A DNA stretch of 64,000 bases from Hymenobacter glacialis (GTDB taxonomy: Bacteria; Bacteroidota; Bacteroidia; Cytophagales; Hymenobacteraceae). The notes beneath the pieces are model-generated. The model searched no databases and had not been told where the DNA came from. It saw only the letters and a list, made by a program, of their open reading frames with translations. Shown piece after piece: positions 8,751 through 17,090 of the stretch. A program made the translations under genes and the position numbers. Numbering within the stretch: the stretch's first letter is position 1; each line of letters begins with the position of its first letter. The stretch lies in the NCBI RefSeq assembly GCF_001816165.1, contig NZ_MDZC01000023.1, forward strand, positions 1 to 64,000, given 5' to 3'.

Positions 8751-9941
8751 TCAGGAGCTCGTGTTTTCAGCCAATACGTGCGGTACAAACTCCGATAGAT
8801 TGGTAATGAGCCCGGCTTCGCGTCGAAAGCCAATGGCGCAGGCTTCGCCGGCCCAGAACACCCCGGCCTGGTAAAGCCGGCCCTGGGTGTCGGTGGGCAG
8901 CTCGGCCCAGCGCTGGTAGAGCTGGGGCTGCTGGGCAAAGTCGCCGGGCACTTCGGTGCCGGTGCGGCCATCGGGCCGGATTTCGGCCACGTTCTGGCCC
9001 TCGCGGCCGAAGAGCGGCTTGCGCACGTGGTGGCCGGGCAGGGGCGCCAGGCTGGCTTCGAGCAGCAGCGGGTGGTGCGGGAATACCTCCCACAGGTGGG
9101 CCAGCAGGGCTTTGCTCTGGAATAGCAGGGTGTAGGCGGGGTTAGCAGTCACCACGTCGCGGGTGAGCTGCAGCTGGGTGAGGTCGGCGGTGAGTTCGGG
9201 TTCTTCCTCCGCCAGTATTTCCCAGGGCACGAGCTTGAAGAGGAAATCGAATTTCTGCCATTGTCCGGGCACGGTTTCGGCCCACACGCCACGGTCTTCG
9301 CCCTGCACCGACACGCGCATGTCGTCGGCAGGGCAGATGTGGAGGTCGGCAAAGCCGGCGGTGCGGGCGGCTTCGGCCAGTACGGTGCAGTTGGCCTCGT
9401 CCTCGGCGCTGCCGGGCAGGTACACGAGCAGCAGGGTAGCCTGCTTGTCGATGTTGAGCGTGCGCCAGTGGCGGAACTGGTCTTCGAGGCACTCAAACAG
9501 CCCGTTGGCCTGGCTGGCTTCGTCGGCTTGGCCGGCCGCCACGAGGCTGGCCCATTGCACGACCACGGTTTCGGGCAGGCTGGTAGCGGTGTCGGCGTTG
9601 AATTCCAGCAACTTGGGGCCGTCGGGCGTCATGGCCAGGTCAAAGCGGCCGTAGAGGTGCCAGTGCCGCTCGTCGTTCCAGGAGTGCCGCACGGCCTCCC
9701 ACAGGTTGGCCGGAATGGCCAGCCGCTGCAGAAACTCGTCGGGAATGGGGTCGGGTATGGCCTCTACCAGCATTTCGTAGAGCGTGTCGGCGGCCTGCAG
9801 TAGCGTTTCGGCTTCGGTTTCGGGCAGCTGCACGGCTTCGCGGGCCACGTAGTTCTGGCAGGCTTCCTCAATGGCCCATTCCCAGCCCAGCGTGCGCACG
9901 GCGGGGGATACATCGCCGGGTAGCGGCAGGAGGTTAATCAT
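8751..9941 (-). CDS. Glutathionylspermidine synthase family protein (YgiC/YjfC-like ATP-grasp)
   Basis: A 396-residue protein of the glutathionylspermidine-synthase pre-ATP-grasp family. Visible marks are WHLYGRFDLAM, LLEFNADTATSLPE (an ATP-grasp metal/nucleotide stretch), KLVPWE and the C-terminal ARRPLFGREGQN-like segment KPLFGREGQNVAEI. It lacks the N-terminal amidase of E. coli Gss and has the length of YgiC-type stand-alone ligases, whose substrate remains uncertain. The next gene on the same strand upstream is a YgiB-like lipoprotein, reproducing the ygiB-ygiC pairing known in Proteobacteria. The two are separated here by about 270 bases filled with palindromic repeats. Confidence 0.88.
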   Translation of the reverse strand: MINLLPLPGDVSPAVRTLGWEWAIEEACQNYVAREAVQLPETEAETLLQAADTLYEMLVEAIPDPIPDEFLQRLAIPANLWEAVRHSWNDERHWHLYGRFDLAMTPDGPKLLEFNADTATSLPETVVVQWASLVAAGQADEASQANGLFECLEDQFRHWRTLNIDKQATLLLVYLPGSAEDEANCTVLAEAARTAGFADLHICPADDMRVSVQGEDRGVWAETVPGQWQKFDFLFKLVPWEILAEEEPELTADLTQLQLTRDVVTANPAYTLLFQSKALLAHLWEVFPHHPLLLEASLAPLPGHHVRKPLFGREGQNVAEIRPDGRTGTEVPGDFAQQPQLYQRWAELPTDTQGRLYQAGVFWAGEACAIGFRREAGLITNLSEFVPHVLAENTSS

Positions 9942-10030
9942 AAGTCGGAAAATGAGTTATCAGGAAACTCGGAGTGAAACAGAACGTGGTGCTGAGCCGA
10001 AAAGAACGTCATGCGGGGGCACAGCAAAAC

Positions 10031-10175
10031 GTCATGCTGAGCGCAGTCGAAGCATCTCTGCCGCTTCGCCTAACGGGGGACCTCACCCCTGCCGGGCACG
10101 GCCCCGGCCCCTCTCCAAAAGAGAGGGGAGCCTAACGAAGCGGTAGAGATGCTTGACTGCGCTCAGCATGACGTT
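10031..10175. repeat. Long palindromic repeat, subfamily B (copy 2), interrupted
   Basis: Outer arms 10031-10067 and about 10138-10171 (GTCATGCTGAGCGCAGTC...GAAGCATCTCT against AGAGATGCTTGACTGCGCTC...) form a nearly continuous hairpin once the insert at 10076-10137 is removed. A fragment of the same motif (AACGTCATGC) precedes it at about 10006. Confidence 0.85.
10076..10129. repeat. Second palindromic element nested inside the repeat, with 8-bp flanking direct repeats
   Basis: A 54-bp GC-rich element ending in a hairpin (CCCCTCTCC AAAA GAGAGGGG). The octamer GCCTAACG occurs directly on both sides (10068-10075 and 10130-10137), as expected of a target-site duplication. Confidence 0.6.
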
Positions 10176-10208
10176 CTCTTTGTAAAGTGCTTCAGCATTC
10201 AGGCGCAA

Positions 10209-10886
10209 CTAGCCGCCAAACCCGCGGAAGCCGCCGCGATTGCCGAAACCACTGCTGCGGCCGGCCGGCGCACTGCTCCGGGTGCTGGGCCGGGGCGCGG
10301 TGCGCACGGTAGAGCGGCTTTCCGAGATGCCGGCGTTGGCAGAGGTGCCGGCGCCGGCAAAGCCCCGGCCGAAAAAGCCCCGGCCGGCCTGGCGCTCGCT
10401 GGCCACGTTGGCGCGCCAGCCCTGGTTGCGTTGCAGAATGCCGGAGTTGCGGTAGGCGCCCGTGTTAGGCGTGAGGAAGCGGCCCGCCATGTAGCCGATG
10501 CTGCTCCACATTAGGATGTCCATCATGCCGGTGCCGGCCATGCGGTTTTCGGGGTTGGCGCGGCTGTACTCCTGCATTTTGTTTTGCAGGGCCTGGCCTT
10601 GTAGGGTATCCACTTTGCCGTCGAAATGGCGCAGTATGGCAGCCACTTCTTCTTTGCCAGCTGGCTGTTCGGCCGTGATTTTCCACTCACCGGGCTTTAC
10701 TTCGGTCATTTCTGTGATGACGCCCTGGCTGTAGGTTTCGCCGCCCCAGCCGGCTTCGGCGCCGTTGGTTTGGCTCTCGCCATTGTCGCTGGAGCAGGCG
10801 GGCAGCAGCAGGCCAAAGCTGCTGGCTGCGGTGAGGAGCAGCACGTTGCGGCGCCAATCGCCGAGGGGATGAAAATGCTTCTTCAT
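10209..10886 (-). CDS. YgiB-like lipoprotein
   Basis: A 225-residue lipoprotein: positively charged N-terminus, hydrophobic stretch and lipobox LLPAC near residue 31. The middle has a short membrane-like or amphipathic motif MMDILMWSSIGYMAGRF (about residue 125) and the C-terminal 80 residues are rich in Gly, Arg and Ser, ending RGGFRGFGG. E. coli YgiB (DUF1190) has the same arrangement, with a GYMMGRLMGGG core and a Ser/Gly/Arg-rich tail, and is paired with YgiC. Sequence similarity is weak by eye, so the family link leans on architecture and gene order. It would be the upstream gene of the pair on the minus strand. Function is unknown. Confidence 0.6.
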   Translation of the reverse strand: MKKHFHPLGDWRRNVLLLTAASSFGLLLPACSSDNGESQTNGAEAGWGGETYSQGVITEMTEVKPGEWKITAEQPAGKEEVAAILRHFDGKVDTLQGQALQNKMQEYSRANPENRMAGTGMMDILMWSSIGYMAGRFLTPNTGAYRNSGILQRNQGWRANVASERQAGRGFFGRGFAGAGTSANAGISESRSTVRTAPRPSTRSSAPAGRSSGFGNRGGFRGFGG

Positions 10887-10933
10887 AATAAATAACAGGA
10901 AAGGAAGGGAGTGCCTAAAGTACTACCGAAGCG

Positions 10934-11416
10934 TTAGAACCACTGGGCGGCCAGCTGCATGAGCTGCTCGAGGGCGGCCTGGTCGTCGTGGTCGAAGTCG
11001 TTGAGCTGGTCGCTGTCCACGTCCAGCACGGCCACTACCTGGCCGTTTTTAATAATGGGCACCACTATTTCTGACTTCGAGTCCGAGCTGCACGCAATGT
11101 GGCCGGGAAACTCTTCCACATCGGGCACCAGCAGCGTTTGGGCCTGGGCCCAGCTGGCGCCGCACACGCCTTTGCCGTGCCGAATGCGCGTGCAGGCAAT
11201 GGGCCCCTGAAACGGACCCAGCACCAGCTCATCGGCTTTCACCAGATAAAAACCCACCCAAAAAAAACCGAAGGCCTGCCGAAGCGCGGCCGCCGTGTTG
11301 GCAAGGTTGGCGGTGAGGTCTGATTCGCCGGTGGTCAGGGCTGCTATCTGGGGCAGTAGCTGCTGGTATTGCTCGGCTTTGGTGAGCGTGGTATCGAGGG
11401 TGAGGTTTTCGGCCAT
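10934..11416 (-). CDS. msrC: Free methionine-(R)-sulfoxide reductase (GAF domain)
   Basis: A 160-residue single-GAF-domain enzyme that reduces free L-methionine-(R)-sulfoxide. I chose the ATG at 11416 (MAENLTLDTT) because the additional upstream codons are not family-like. The three cysteines of the fRMsr class are present: two ten residues apart in CTRIRHGKGVCG and the catalytic one in GHIACSSDSKSEIVVPI. The fold motifs FFWVGFYLV and LGPFQGPIAC also match. It is cytosolic. The gene is single, with the YgiB-like lipoprotein downstream and ribD upstream on the same strand, both with independent-looking spacing. Confidence 0.92.
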   Translation of the reverse strand: MAENLTLDTTLTKAEQYQQLLPQIAALTTGESDLTANLANTAAALRQAFGFFWVGFYLVKADELVLGPFQGPIACTRIRHGKGVCGASWAQAQTLLVPDVEEFPGHIACSSDSKSEIVVPIIKNGQVVAVLDVDSDQLNDFDHDDQAALEQLMQLAAQWF

Positions 11417-11505
11417 GGAGTATAAAAGCGCAGCGGATTGGGCGCGCAGTGGAAATATCAAGTGGTTATTCGCTGAGCTGCAACGGGCATTACGGCAATC
11501 GAGCG

Positions 11506-12558
11506 TTAATGCGCGGGGTGTTTGCGGTCGTTCACGTACCAGAACAATTCATCGGGCCCAACGTTCCGGCGCTCGCGCAAACCGCTTAGCCCAAGGCGGG
11601 GGGCGGCAATGCCCTGGCCCAGCTTCAGGGGCGACCGGAACACCCGGATTTCGTCCCAGAGCCCAGCGTTAAGCAGCGCGTTGAGCACGGTGGGGCCGCC
11701 TTCTACCAACACGGATTGCACCTGGCGCTCATACAAATCGGCGAGGACCTGGGGGAGCAGGTCGTTGGCTTCCGACAGGGTGACGAGGGTGAGGTTGGTG
11801 GCGGGTCGGGGCTGCCGGTAGGTGTAGATGAGGGTAGCCTGGGAGCCATCGAGCAGGTGGTGGGTAGGCGGCAAGCTCAGGTTTTTGTCAATGACGAGGC
11901 GCGTGGGCTGGGGGCCGGGCCAGTTGCGCACGCTCAGGCGGGGGTTGTCGTGCAGGGCCGTACGCGTGCCCACCAGGATGGCCTGCTCCTCGGCCCGCCA
12001 CTGGTGGGTGAGCAAGCTGGCCTGCGGCCCGCTGATTTGCACCTGCTGGAAGTAGCGCCCCGCCAGGAACCCATCGGCGGTTTCGGCCCATTTAAGCACC
12101 AGATAAGGCCGTTTTTTTTCGTGGTAATGAAAAAACCGCCGGTTCAGCCACCGCCCTTCTTCGGCCAGCAGACCGGTTTCTACGGCGATGCCGGCGGCAC
12201 GCAGCTTGGCAATGCCCCGCCCGGCCACCAGCGGAAACGGGTCGTCGTTGCAGATAACAACATCGCGCACGCCTTGGGCAATGAGCAGGTCGGCGCAGGG
12301 GGGCGTTTTGCCGTGGTGGGCGCAGGGCTCCAGGGTCACGTACACGCGGCTTTCCGGCAGCAAAGCCGGGTCGGCCACGGCCGCCAGTGCGTTCACTTCG
12401 GCGTGGGGGCCACCGTACCGCTCGTGCCAGCCCTCGCCAATGATGCGGCCCTGGTGCACCACCACGCACCCCACCAACGGATTGGGCCGGGCGTAGCCGG
12501 TGCCCAGGTGCGCCAAATCCAGGGCGCGGCGCATGAAAATTGCATCATCAGGTTTCAT
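11506..12558 (-). CDS. ribD: Bifunctional diaminohydroxyphosphoribosylaminopyrimidine deaminase / reductase
   Basis: A 350-residue enzyme for the second and third steps of riboflavin synthesis. The N-terminal deaminase has GGPHAEVNAL and the zinc site EPCAHHGKTPPC; the C-terminal reductase begins around KWAETADGFLA and contains LVEGGPTVLNALL. Start is the ATG at 12558 (MKPDDAIFMRRALDLA), which puts the usual FMRRAL motif within ten residues. On the minus strand, TACCTTCG (plus 12565-12572) is a one-mismatch -7 box very close to the start. The gene is divergent from prmC with only 57 bases between the starts. No FMN-riboswitch-like leader fits in that gap. Confidence 0.95.
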   Translation of the reverse strand: MKPDDAIFMRRALDLAHLGTGYARPNPLVGCVVVHQGRIIGEGWHERYGGPHAEVNALAAVADPALLPESRVYVTLEPCAHHGKTPPCADLLIAQGVRDVVICNDDPFPLVAGRGIAKLRAAGIAVETGLLAEEGRWLNRRFFHYHEKKRPYLVLKWAETADGFLAGRYFQQVQISGPQASLLTHQWRAEEQAILVGTRTALHDNPRLSVRNWPGPQPTRLVIDKNLSLPPTHHLLDGSQATLIYTYRQPRPATNLTLVTLSEANDLLPQVLADLYERQVQSVLVEGGPTVLNALLNAGLWDEIRVFRSPLKLGQGIAAPRLGLSGLRERRNVGPDELFWYVNDRKHPAH

Positions 12559-12600
12559 GGGGGCGAAGGTAGGCAGGGCCCCGTGGCTGCGCCTTGCGCC

Positions 12601-12608
12601 TACATTTG
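12601..12608 (+). promoter_or_regulatory. -7 box TACATTTG at near-leaderless prmC
   Basis: Exact TAnnTTTG match ending seven bases before the prmC ATG, so the predicted transcript starts at or next to the start codon. Confidence 0.55.
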
Positions 12609-12615
12609 CCCCACA

Positions 12616-13473
12616 ATGACAACCCGCGACTTCACTACCTCCCTTTCGGCCTCCCTTCACCCCCTATACCCGGAGCGCGAAGCCCAGGCCATTGCCGCGC
12701 TGGTAGTAGAGCACCTGCTGGGCCTGAACGCCCTGCAGCGCATGATGGCCGCGCAGGACCACGTGCCGCCTGCCACCGAAGCAGCGCTGACACCACTGCT
12801 GGCCCGACTGCAGGCCCACGAGCCCGTGCAGTACGTGCTGGGCACGGCGCACTTTGCCGGCCTGGAGCTGGAAGTAACGCCCGCCACCCTCATCCCGCGT
12901 CCCGAAACCGAAGAGCTGGTGCAGGTGATAGCGCAGGAGCAGCGCGGTCGCACCGGCTTGCGGGTGCTCGACGTGGGCACCGGCTCGGGCTGCCTGGCCA
13001 TTGCGCTGGCCCAGGCACTGCCAAAATCCCACGTGCTGGCCGTGGATATTTCAACCGAAGCCCTGGCCGTGGCCCGCCGCAATGCGGCCCGCCACGCCCC
13101 AGCGGTAATTTTTGAGCAGCTTGATATTTTGAGTGGTTTACCTGCCGGCATCGCCCCCGGTACGCTAGACGTGCTGGTGAGCAACCCTCCCTACGTGCGC
13201 GAAAGCGAGCGGCCCCAGATGCGCAACAACGTGCTGGCCTGGGAGCCCGCCACCGCCCTCTTTGTGCCCGACGAGGACCCGCTGCTGTTCTACCGCCGCC
13301 TGACGGAGGTAGGACGCGAACTGCTGAAACTTGGCGGCAGCATCTATTTTGAAATTAATGAGGCGCTGGGCCCCGAAACAGCCGCCTTGCTCCTGGAGCA
13401 CAGCTATGAAGACGTGCGCGTGCTGCCCGATATGTTCGGCAAGGCCCGAATGGTGCGGGCCACCCGCACGTAG
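12616..13473 (+). CDS. prmC: Peptide chain release factor N5-glutamine methyltransferase
   Basis: A 285-residue SAM-dependent methyltransferase that modifies the GGQ glutamine of release factors RF1/RF2. The N-terminal helical domain has the motif PVQYVLGTAHF and the linker TLIPRPETEELV; the Rossmann domain carries VLDVGTGSGCLAIALA and the catalytic NPPYV (about residue 190). Start is the ATG at 12616; a longer reading through the divergent ribD gene is not credible. It is divergent from ribD and followed by a palindromic repeat before the convergent peptidase. Confidence 0.95.
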   Translation: MTTRDFTTSLSASLHPLYPEREAQAIAALVVEHLLGLNALQRMMAAQDHVPPATEAALTPLLARLQAHEPVQYVLGTAHFAGLELEVTPATLIPRPETEELVQVIAQEQRGRTGLRVLDVGTGSGCLAIALAQALPKSHVLAVDISTEALAVARRNAARHAPAVIFEQLDILSGLPAGIAPGTLDVLVSNPPYVRESERPQMRNNVLAWEPATALFVPDEDPLLFYRRLTEVGRELLKLGGSIYFEINEALGPETAALLLEHSYEDVRVLPDMFGKARMVRATRT

Positions 13474-13500
13474 CGGGGGGGGGGGATAAACAGCTAAAAG

Positions 13501-13595
13501 CCCGTCATGCTGAGCTTGCCGAAGCATCTCTACTGCGCAGCTAATCAATTTTAGTATTGCGGTAGAGATGCTTCGGCTGCGCTCAGCATGACGGG
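13501..13595. repeat. Long palindromic repeat, subfamily B (copy 3)
   Basis: Arms beginning CCCGTCATGCTGAGC and ending GCTCAGCATGACGGG, with GAAGCATCTCTACTGC opposite GCGGTAGAGATGCTTC. Lies between the convergent prmC and DPP IV genes just after a poly-G run (13474-13482). Confidence 0.88.
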
Positions 13596-13619
13596 CTGCT
13601 TTAACCTCGTCCTATCTGC

Positions 13620-15848
13620 CTACAAATTCTGCTTCACAAAATTCGTCATCTGGCGGTAGAGGTGCAGGCGCGTATTGCCGCCCGAGATGCCGTGGTTACG
13701 GTTCGGGTAGTACAGCGTCTGGTAGTCTTTGTTGGCCTTGATGAGGGCATCGACGAAGGCGATGGAGTTTTGGAAGTGCACGTTGTCGTCGCCGGTGCCG
13801 TGCACCAGCAGGAACTTGCCTTTCAGGTTCTGAGCGAACTGCACGGGCGAGTTCTCGTCGTAGCCGGCGGGGTTTTCCTGGGGCGTTTTGAGGTAGCGTT
13901 CGGTGTACACGGTGTCGTAATAGCGCCAGTTCGTGACCGGGGCCACGGCGATGCCCATCTTGAAGAGGTCGGCGTTTTTGGTCATGGCCAGCGAGCTCAT
14001 GTAGCCGCCGTAGCTCCAGCCCCAGATGCCGATGCGGGACTTGTCCACGAAGGGCAGCGTGGCGAGGTACTTGGCCCCCTCGGCCTGGTCGATGGTTTCG
14101 AGCTTGCCTAGGTTGGCATAAGTAGCCTTGCGGAAGGCCGAGCCGCGGCCCGAAGTGCCCCGGTTTTCTACCGACACCACCAGGTAGCCCTGCTGGGCCA
14201 GCATCTGGTGCCAGAGGTAGTTGCCACCGCCGTAATTGTCAAGCACGGTCTGGCTGCTGCTGCTGCCGAAGCTGGGGCCACCGTACACGTGCATCAGCAC
14301 GGGGTATTTCTTGGCGGGGTCGAAGTTGGCGGGCTTTATCATGTAGGCGTTCAGGTCCACGCCCTCGGAGGTTTTAATGGTCATAAACTCCAGCTTGCCG
14401 AGGTCGTACTGCGCCAGGATCTGCTTGAGGCGGGCGTTGTCTTCCAGCGTTTTCACGAGTTTGCCAGTGGCACCTTCGCGGAGGCTGGTCACGGCCGGCA
14501 CACCGGCCGAGGAGTGCACGTTGAGGAAATACTTGGTGTCGGGGCTCATGTTCACCACGTCGATGCCGCTGCCGACTTCGCTGATGCGCTGCTTGCCACC
14601 GCCTTTCAAGTTCACGCGGTACAGGTGGCGCTGCAGGGCCGAGCCTTCGGTGCTGGTGAAATACACGAAGCCGGTTTTGGGGTCGAAGCCGTTTATCTGG
14701 CTGATTTCCCAGTTGCCCTTGGTGAGCTGGCGCACCTGCTTGCCGTTCATATCGTGCAGGTAGAGGTGCTGGTAGCCGTCTTTTTCGCTGGTAAATACAA
14801 ACTGCTTGCCGCCCGCCAGGTAGTTCAAATCATCGTTTATTTCCACGTAGGCCGCGTTGGTATCGGTTAGTACCACTTTGGTTTTGCCGGTGTTGGCATC
14901 GGCGTGCAGGATTTCCAGCTTGTTTTGCAAGCGGTTCAGGCGCTGAATGCTGAGCAGGTTCGGGGCCGTGGTCCACATCACGCGCGGGATGTACTGGTCG
15001 GGCTCGGGGCCTACGTCCATTTTGGTGGTGCGGCCGCTGGCCATGTCGTAGGTGCTCACGCTCACCACCGAGTTCTTTTCGCCGGCTTTCGGGTATTTAA
15101 AGCGGTTTTCTTTGGGGTAGAGTCCGACCCATTCCTGCATGTCATACTCGGGTACCTGGCTTTCATCAAAGGTGTAGTAAGCCAGCTGCTTGCTGTCTGG
15201 CGACCAGAAAAAGCCCTGGGCGAAGCCGAATTCTTCCTCGTACACCCAGTCGGCCGAGCCGTTGATGAGGTTGTTTTTTACGCCGTTGGTGGTCACGGCG
15301 GTTTCCTTCATGGTGGCCAGGTCGGTCACATACACGTTGTTGTCGCGGGTGAAGGCCACGCGCTGGCCATCGGGCGAGAACGTAGCGTAGCCCTGTTTGC
15401 CGCCGGCGCTCAGCGGCGTCAGCTTCTTGCTGGCCCGGTCAAACACGTAATATCTGGACTTGGCGCTGCGCCGATAAATGGGCTCAGTTTCGGTGGTGAA
15501 CAGAATTTTCTGCTCGTCGGAGTTGAAGGTATAACCGTCCACATCCAGCGGGGCGTTGGCGCCGGCCGGCTGCAGGTCGGCCGCGGCCACCAGCGTTTGC
15601 AGGGCCTTGCCGGTGGTCACTTGGTGCTGCACCAGACTGCCTCCCTCAAGCGCCGAGTAGTAGCGGCCGTCTTTCATCCAGTTGAAGCCCGGCACGCTGG
15701 CCGAGCGAAAAGTGGGCTTGGCCCAAATGTCCTCCAGGGTGAGGGGGAGCTTCTGCTGGGCTTGAGCGGCGGTAGTGGTAACACCCGGCACCAGAGCCGG
15801 GCCGTGAGCGGCCAGTAGCGCGGCCAGCGCAAAAAAGCGAAAACGCAT
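13620..15848 (-). CDS. S9 family serine peptidase, dipeptidyl peptidase IV type
   Basis: A 742-residue exported peptidase. A Sec signal (MRFRFFALAALLAAHGPA, about 33 residues to AQAQQ) leads into an eight-bladed DPP IV propeller with NNVYV, WVYEEEFG (the Glu-Glu that grips the substrate N-terminus) and YTFDESQVPEY motifs. The C-terminal alpha/beta-hydrolase has the nucleophile GWSYGGYMS, the aspartate in GTGDDNVHFQN and the histidine in NRNHGISGG. It removes X-Pro dipeptides from peptides in the periplasm or at the surface. Start is the ATG at 15848; a GTG two codons earlier is possible. A near -7 box, TACCTTTA, is on the minus strand at 15892-15899. Confidence 0.94.
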   Translation of the reverse strand: MRFRFFALAALLAAHGPALVPGVTTTAAQAQQKLPLTLEDIWAKPTFRSASVPGFNWMKDGRYYSALEGGSLVQHQVTTGKALQTLVAAADLQPAGANAPLDVDGYTFNSDEQKILFTTETEPIYRRSAKSRYYVFDRASKKLTPLSAGGKQGYATFSPDGQRVAFTRDNNVYVTDLATMKETAVTTNGVKNNLINGSADWVYEEEFGFAQGFFWSPDSKQLAYYTFDESQVPEYDMQEWVGLYPKENRFKYPKAGEKNSVVSVSTYDMASGRTTKMDVGPEPDQYIPRVMWTTAPNLLSIQRLNRLQNKLEILHADANTGKTKVVLTDTNAAYVEINDDLNYLAGGKQFVFTSEKDGYQHLYLHDMNGKQVRQLTKGNWEISQINGFDPKTGFVYFTSTEGSALQRHLYRVNLKGGGKQRISEVGSGIDVVNMSPDTKYFLNVHSSAGVPAVTSLREGATGKLVKTLEDNARLKQILAQYDLGKLEFMTIKTSEGVDLNAYMIKPANFDPAKKYPVLMHVYGGPSFGSSSSQTVLDNYGGGNYLWHQMLAQQGYLVVSVENRGTSGRGSAFRKATYANLGKLETIDQAEGAKYLATLPFVDKSRIGIWGWSYGGYMSSLAMTKNADLFKMGIAVAPVTNWRYYDTVYTERYLKTPQENPAGYDENSPVQFAQNLKGKFLLVHGTGDDNVHFQNSIAFVDALIKANKDYQTLYYPNRNHGISGGNTRLHLYRQMTNFVKQNL

Positions 15849-15938
15849 AAACACGAAAAGAGAGAGCGAAATAAGGGAGGGAACCGAACGTTAAAGGTAA
15901 CAACCACCGGCAGCACCGTTGCACGCCGTGGCTCCGGC

Positions 15939-15946
15939 TACCTTTG
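15939..15946 (+). promoter_or_regulatory. Promoter with -33 TTG and -7 TACCTTTG, near-leaderless
   Basis: TTG at 15919-15921, a 17-base spacer and TACCTTTG at 15939-15946, with the ATG of the next gene only four bases further on (15951). Confidence 0.6.
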
Positions 15947-15950
15947 CATT

Positions 15951-16999
15951 ATGCGCTTTCGCTTCCTGCTGCTCCTTCTGCCCGTGCTCCTGGGGGCCTG
16001 TTCTAAAAAGGACCGGCCCGTTCAGCTCGATTTCATCGGCAGCACCACGCTCACTTCCGGCAACGCCGTGGTGAACCCCAACGACACCCTGCGCACCCGC
16101 GCCTTTGCCGTGGGCAACGACAACTTGCTCCAGCGCCTGCGCATCACGGTCAGCTACTCGGCCGGGCTTTTCCCCTTCCTCTACCCGGTGCCGCTGTCCG
16201 GCTTCGACCCCAAAAACTTGCCCGGCGCCCGGGATATAGTGTACCTGGATTCGCTGATAAGCCCCATTCTGAGCACGCCCACCTACACCTCGCCCTACCG
16301 GGGCGGCGAGTTTCTGTTTGAAAACCGTTTTGCCGCCCGCTCCACGTCCGGTACCGAGCTATGGCAGTACACCGCCACCGACGCCGCGCGCGAAAGCGCG
16401 CGCGGGCCTACCGCCTCACCGTGCGCAAGCCGGACTCGGCCGCCGTGTTCCATAACTACACCACCCTCATTCGGCCCGTACCCGGCTCGCCGGTGGCGGT
16501 GTCGGCGTTGCCAGCCGCCGACCGGCCCCTGCGCAACCGCGCCCGCGTGTTTCTCAACCTGCGCTCGGGCCTGCTGCTGCCCAAGTATTCGCTGCTCAAT
16601 AAAGAAGCCTCACTGCAAAGCAACCAGCTGCTGGTGGACGTGGTGTGCGTGTCCAACGCCGCCAACTCCATCATCCGGTTCGATAGCCCGGCGGCCGACA
16701 GCCTGAAGAAAAAGCTGTCATCAGTCAGCTGGCCGGTGGCCAACCGCCGCCGCACGCGCCTGCTGCGCACTTCCCTCACCGAAACCACGTTTGCAGCGGC
16801 CAGTACCACCGCCGCATTCGCTGCCGCTTTCGCCAGCGGCCAGCCCTTCACCACCGACAGCCTTTCCACCGGCCCGCTGGCCACCGGCAGCGTGGTGGCT
16901 TTCCGCACCGGCGAAGGATACTTTGGACTGCTGCTCGTTGCGAACCTGCTACCCGGCACCTCGCCGCTGCTCAACTGCAGAGTGCGCGTGCAGAAATAG
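15951..16999 (+). pseudogene. Hypothetical lipoprotein, frameshifted at a CG-repeat hairpin
   Basis: About 349 residues if the frame is restored. The N-terminus is a lipoprotein signal with lipobox LLGAC (about residue 17) followed by CSKKDRP. The first frame is coherent through YTATDA, then becomes Arg/Pro/Cys-rich junk; a frame shifted by -1 is coherent from RAYRLTVRKPDSA onward to CRVRVQK and a stop at 16999. The change occurs inside CGCGCGC-GAAA-GCGCGCG (16385-16402), so one lost base in a strong hairpin is the simplest explanation. I do not recognise a domain; the content suggests a beta-rich envelope protein. No partner gene is evident: its left neighbour is divergent and its right neighbour convergent. 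Confidence 0.75.
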
Positions 17000-17023
17000 C
17001 CATCATGCCAATACAAACTGCCC

Positions 17024-17059
17024 AAAAAAGGCCGCTCCAGTCCGGAGCGGCCTTTTTTT
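17024..17059. terminator. Bidirectional terminator
   Basis: AAAAAAGGCCGCTCC ... GGAGCGGCCTTTTTTT between convergent genes. Confidence 0.88.
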
Positions 17060-17090
17060 GTAGGAAGGTGATGAGTAGCTGCTCTGCGGG

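Noticed and set aside
11716-12615. Long in-frame upstream extension of prmC
   Set aside because: It runs antisense through ribD, and the near-leaderless promoter and family length support the start at 12616.
12559-12615. FMN riboswitch before ribD
   Set aside because: The leader is far too short and lacks the conserved RFN helices.
1683-13595. CRISPR array from the recurring palindromes
   Set aside because: Copies are kilobases apart with genes between them and no regular spacer-repeat pattern.
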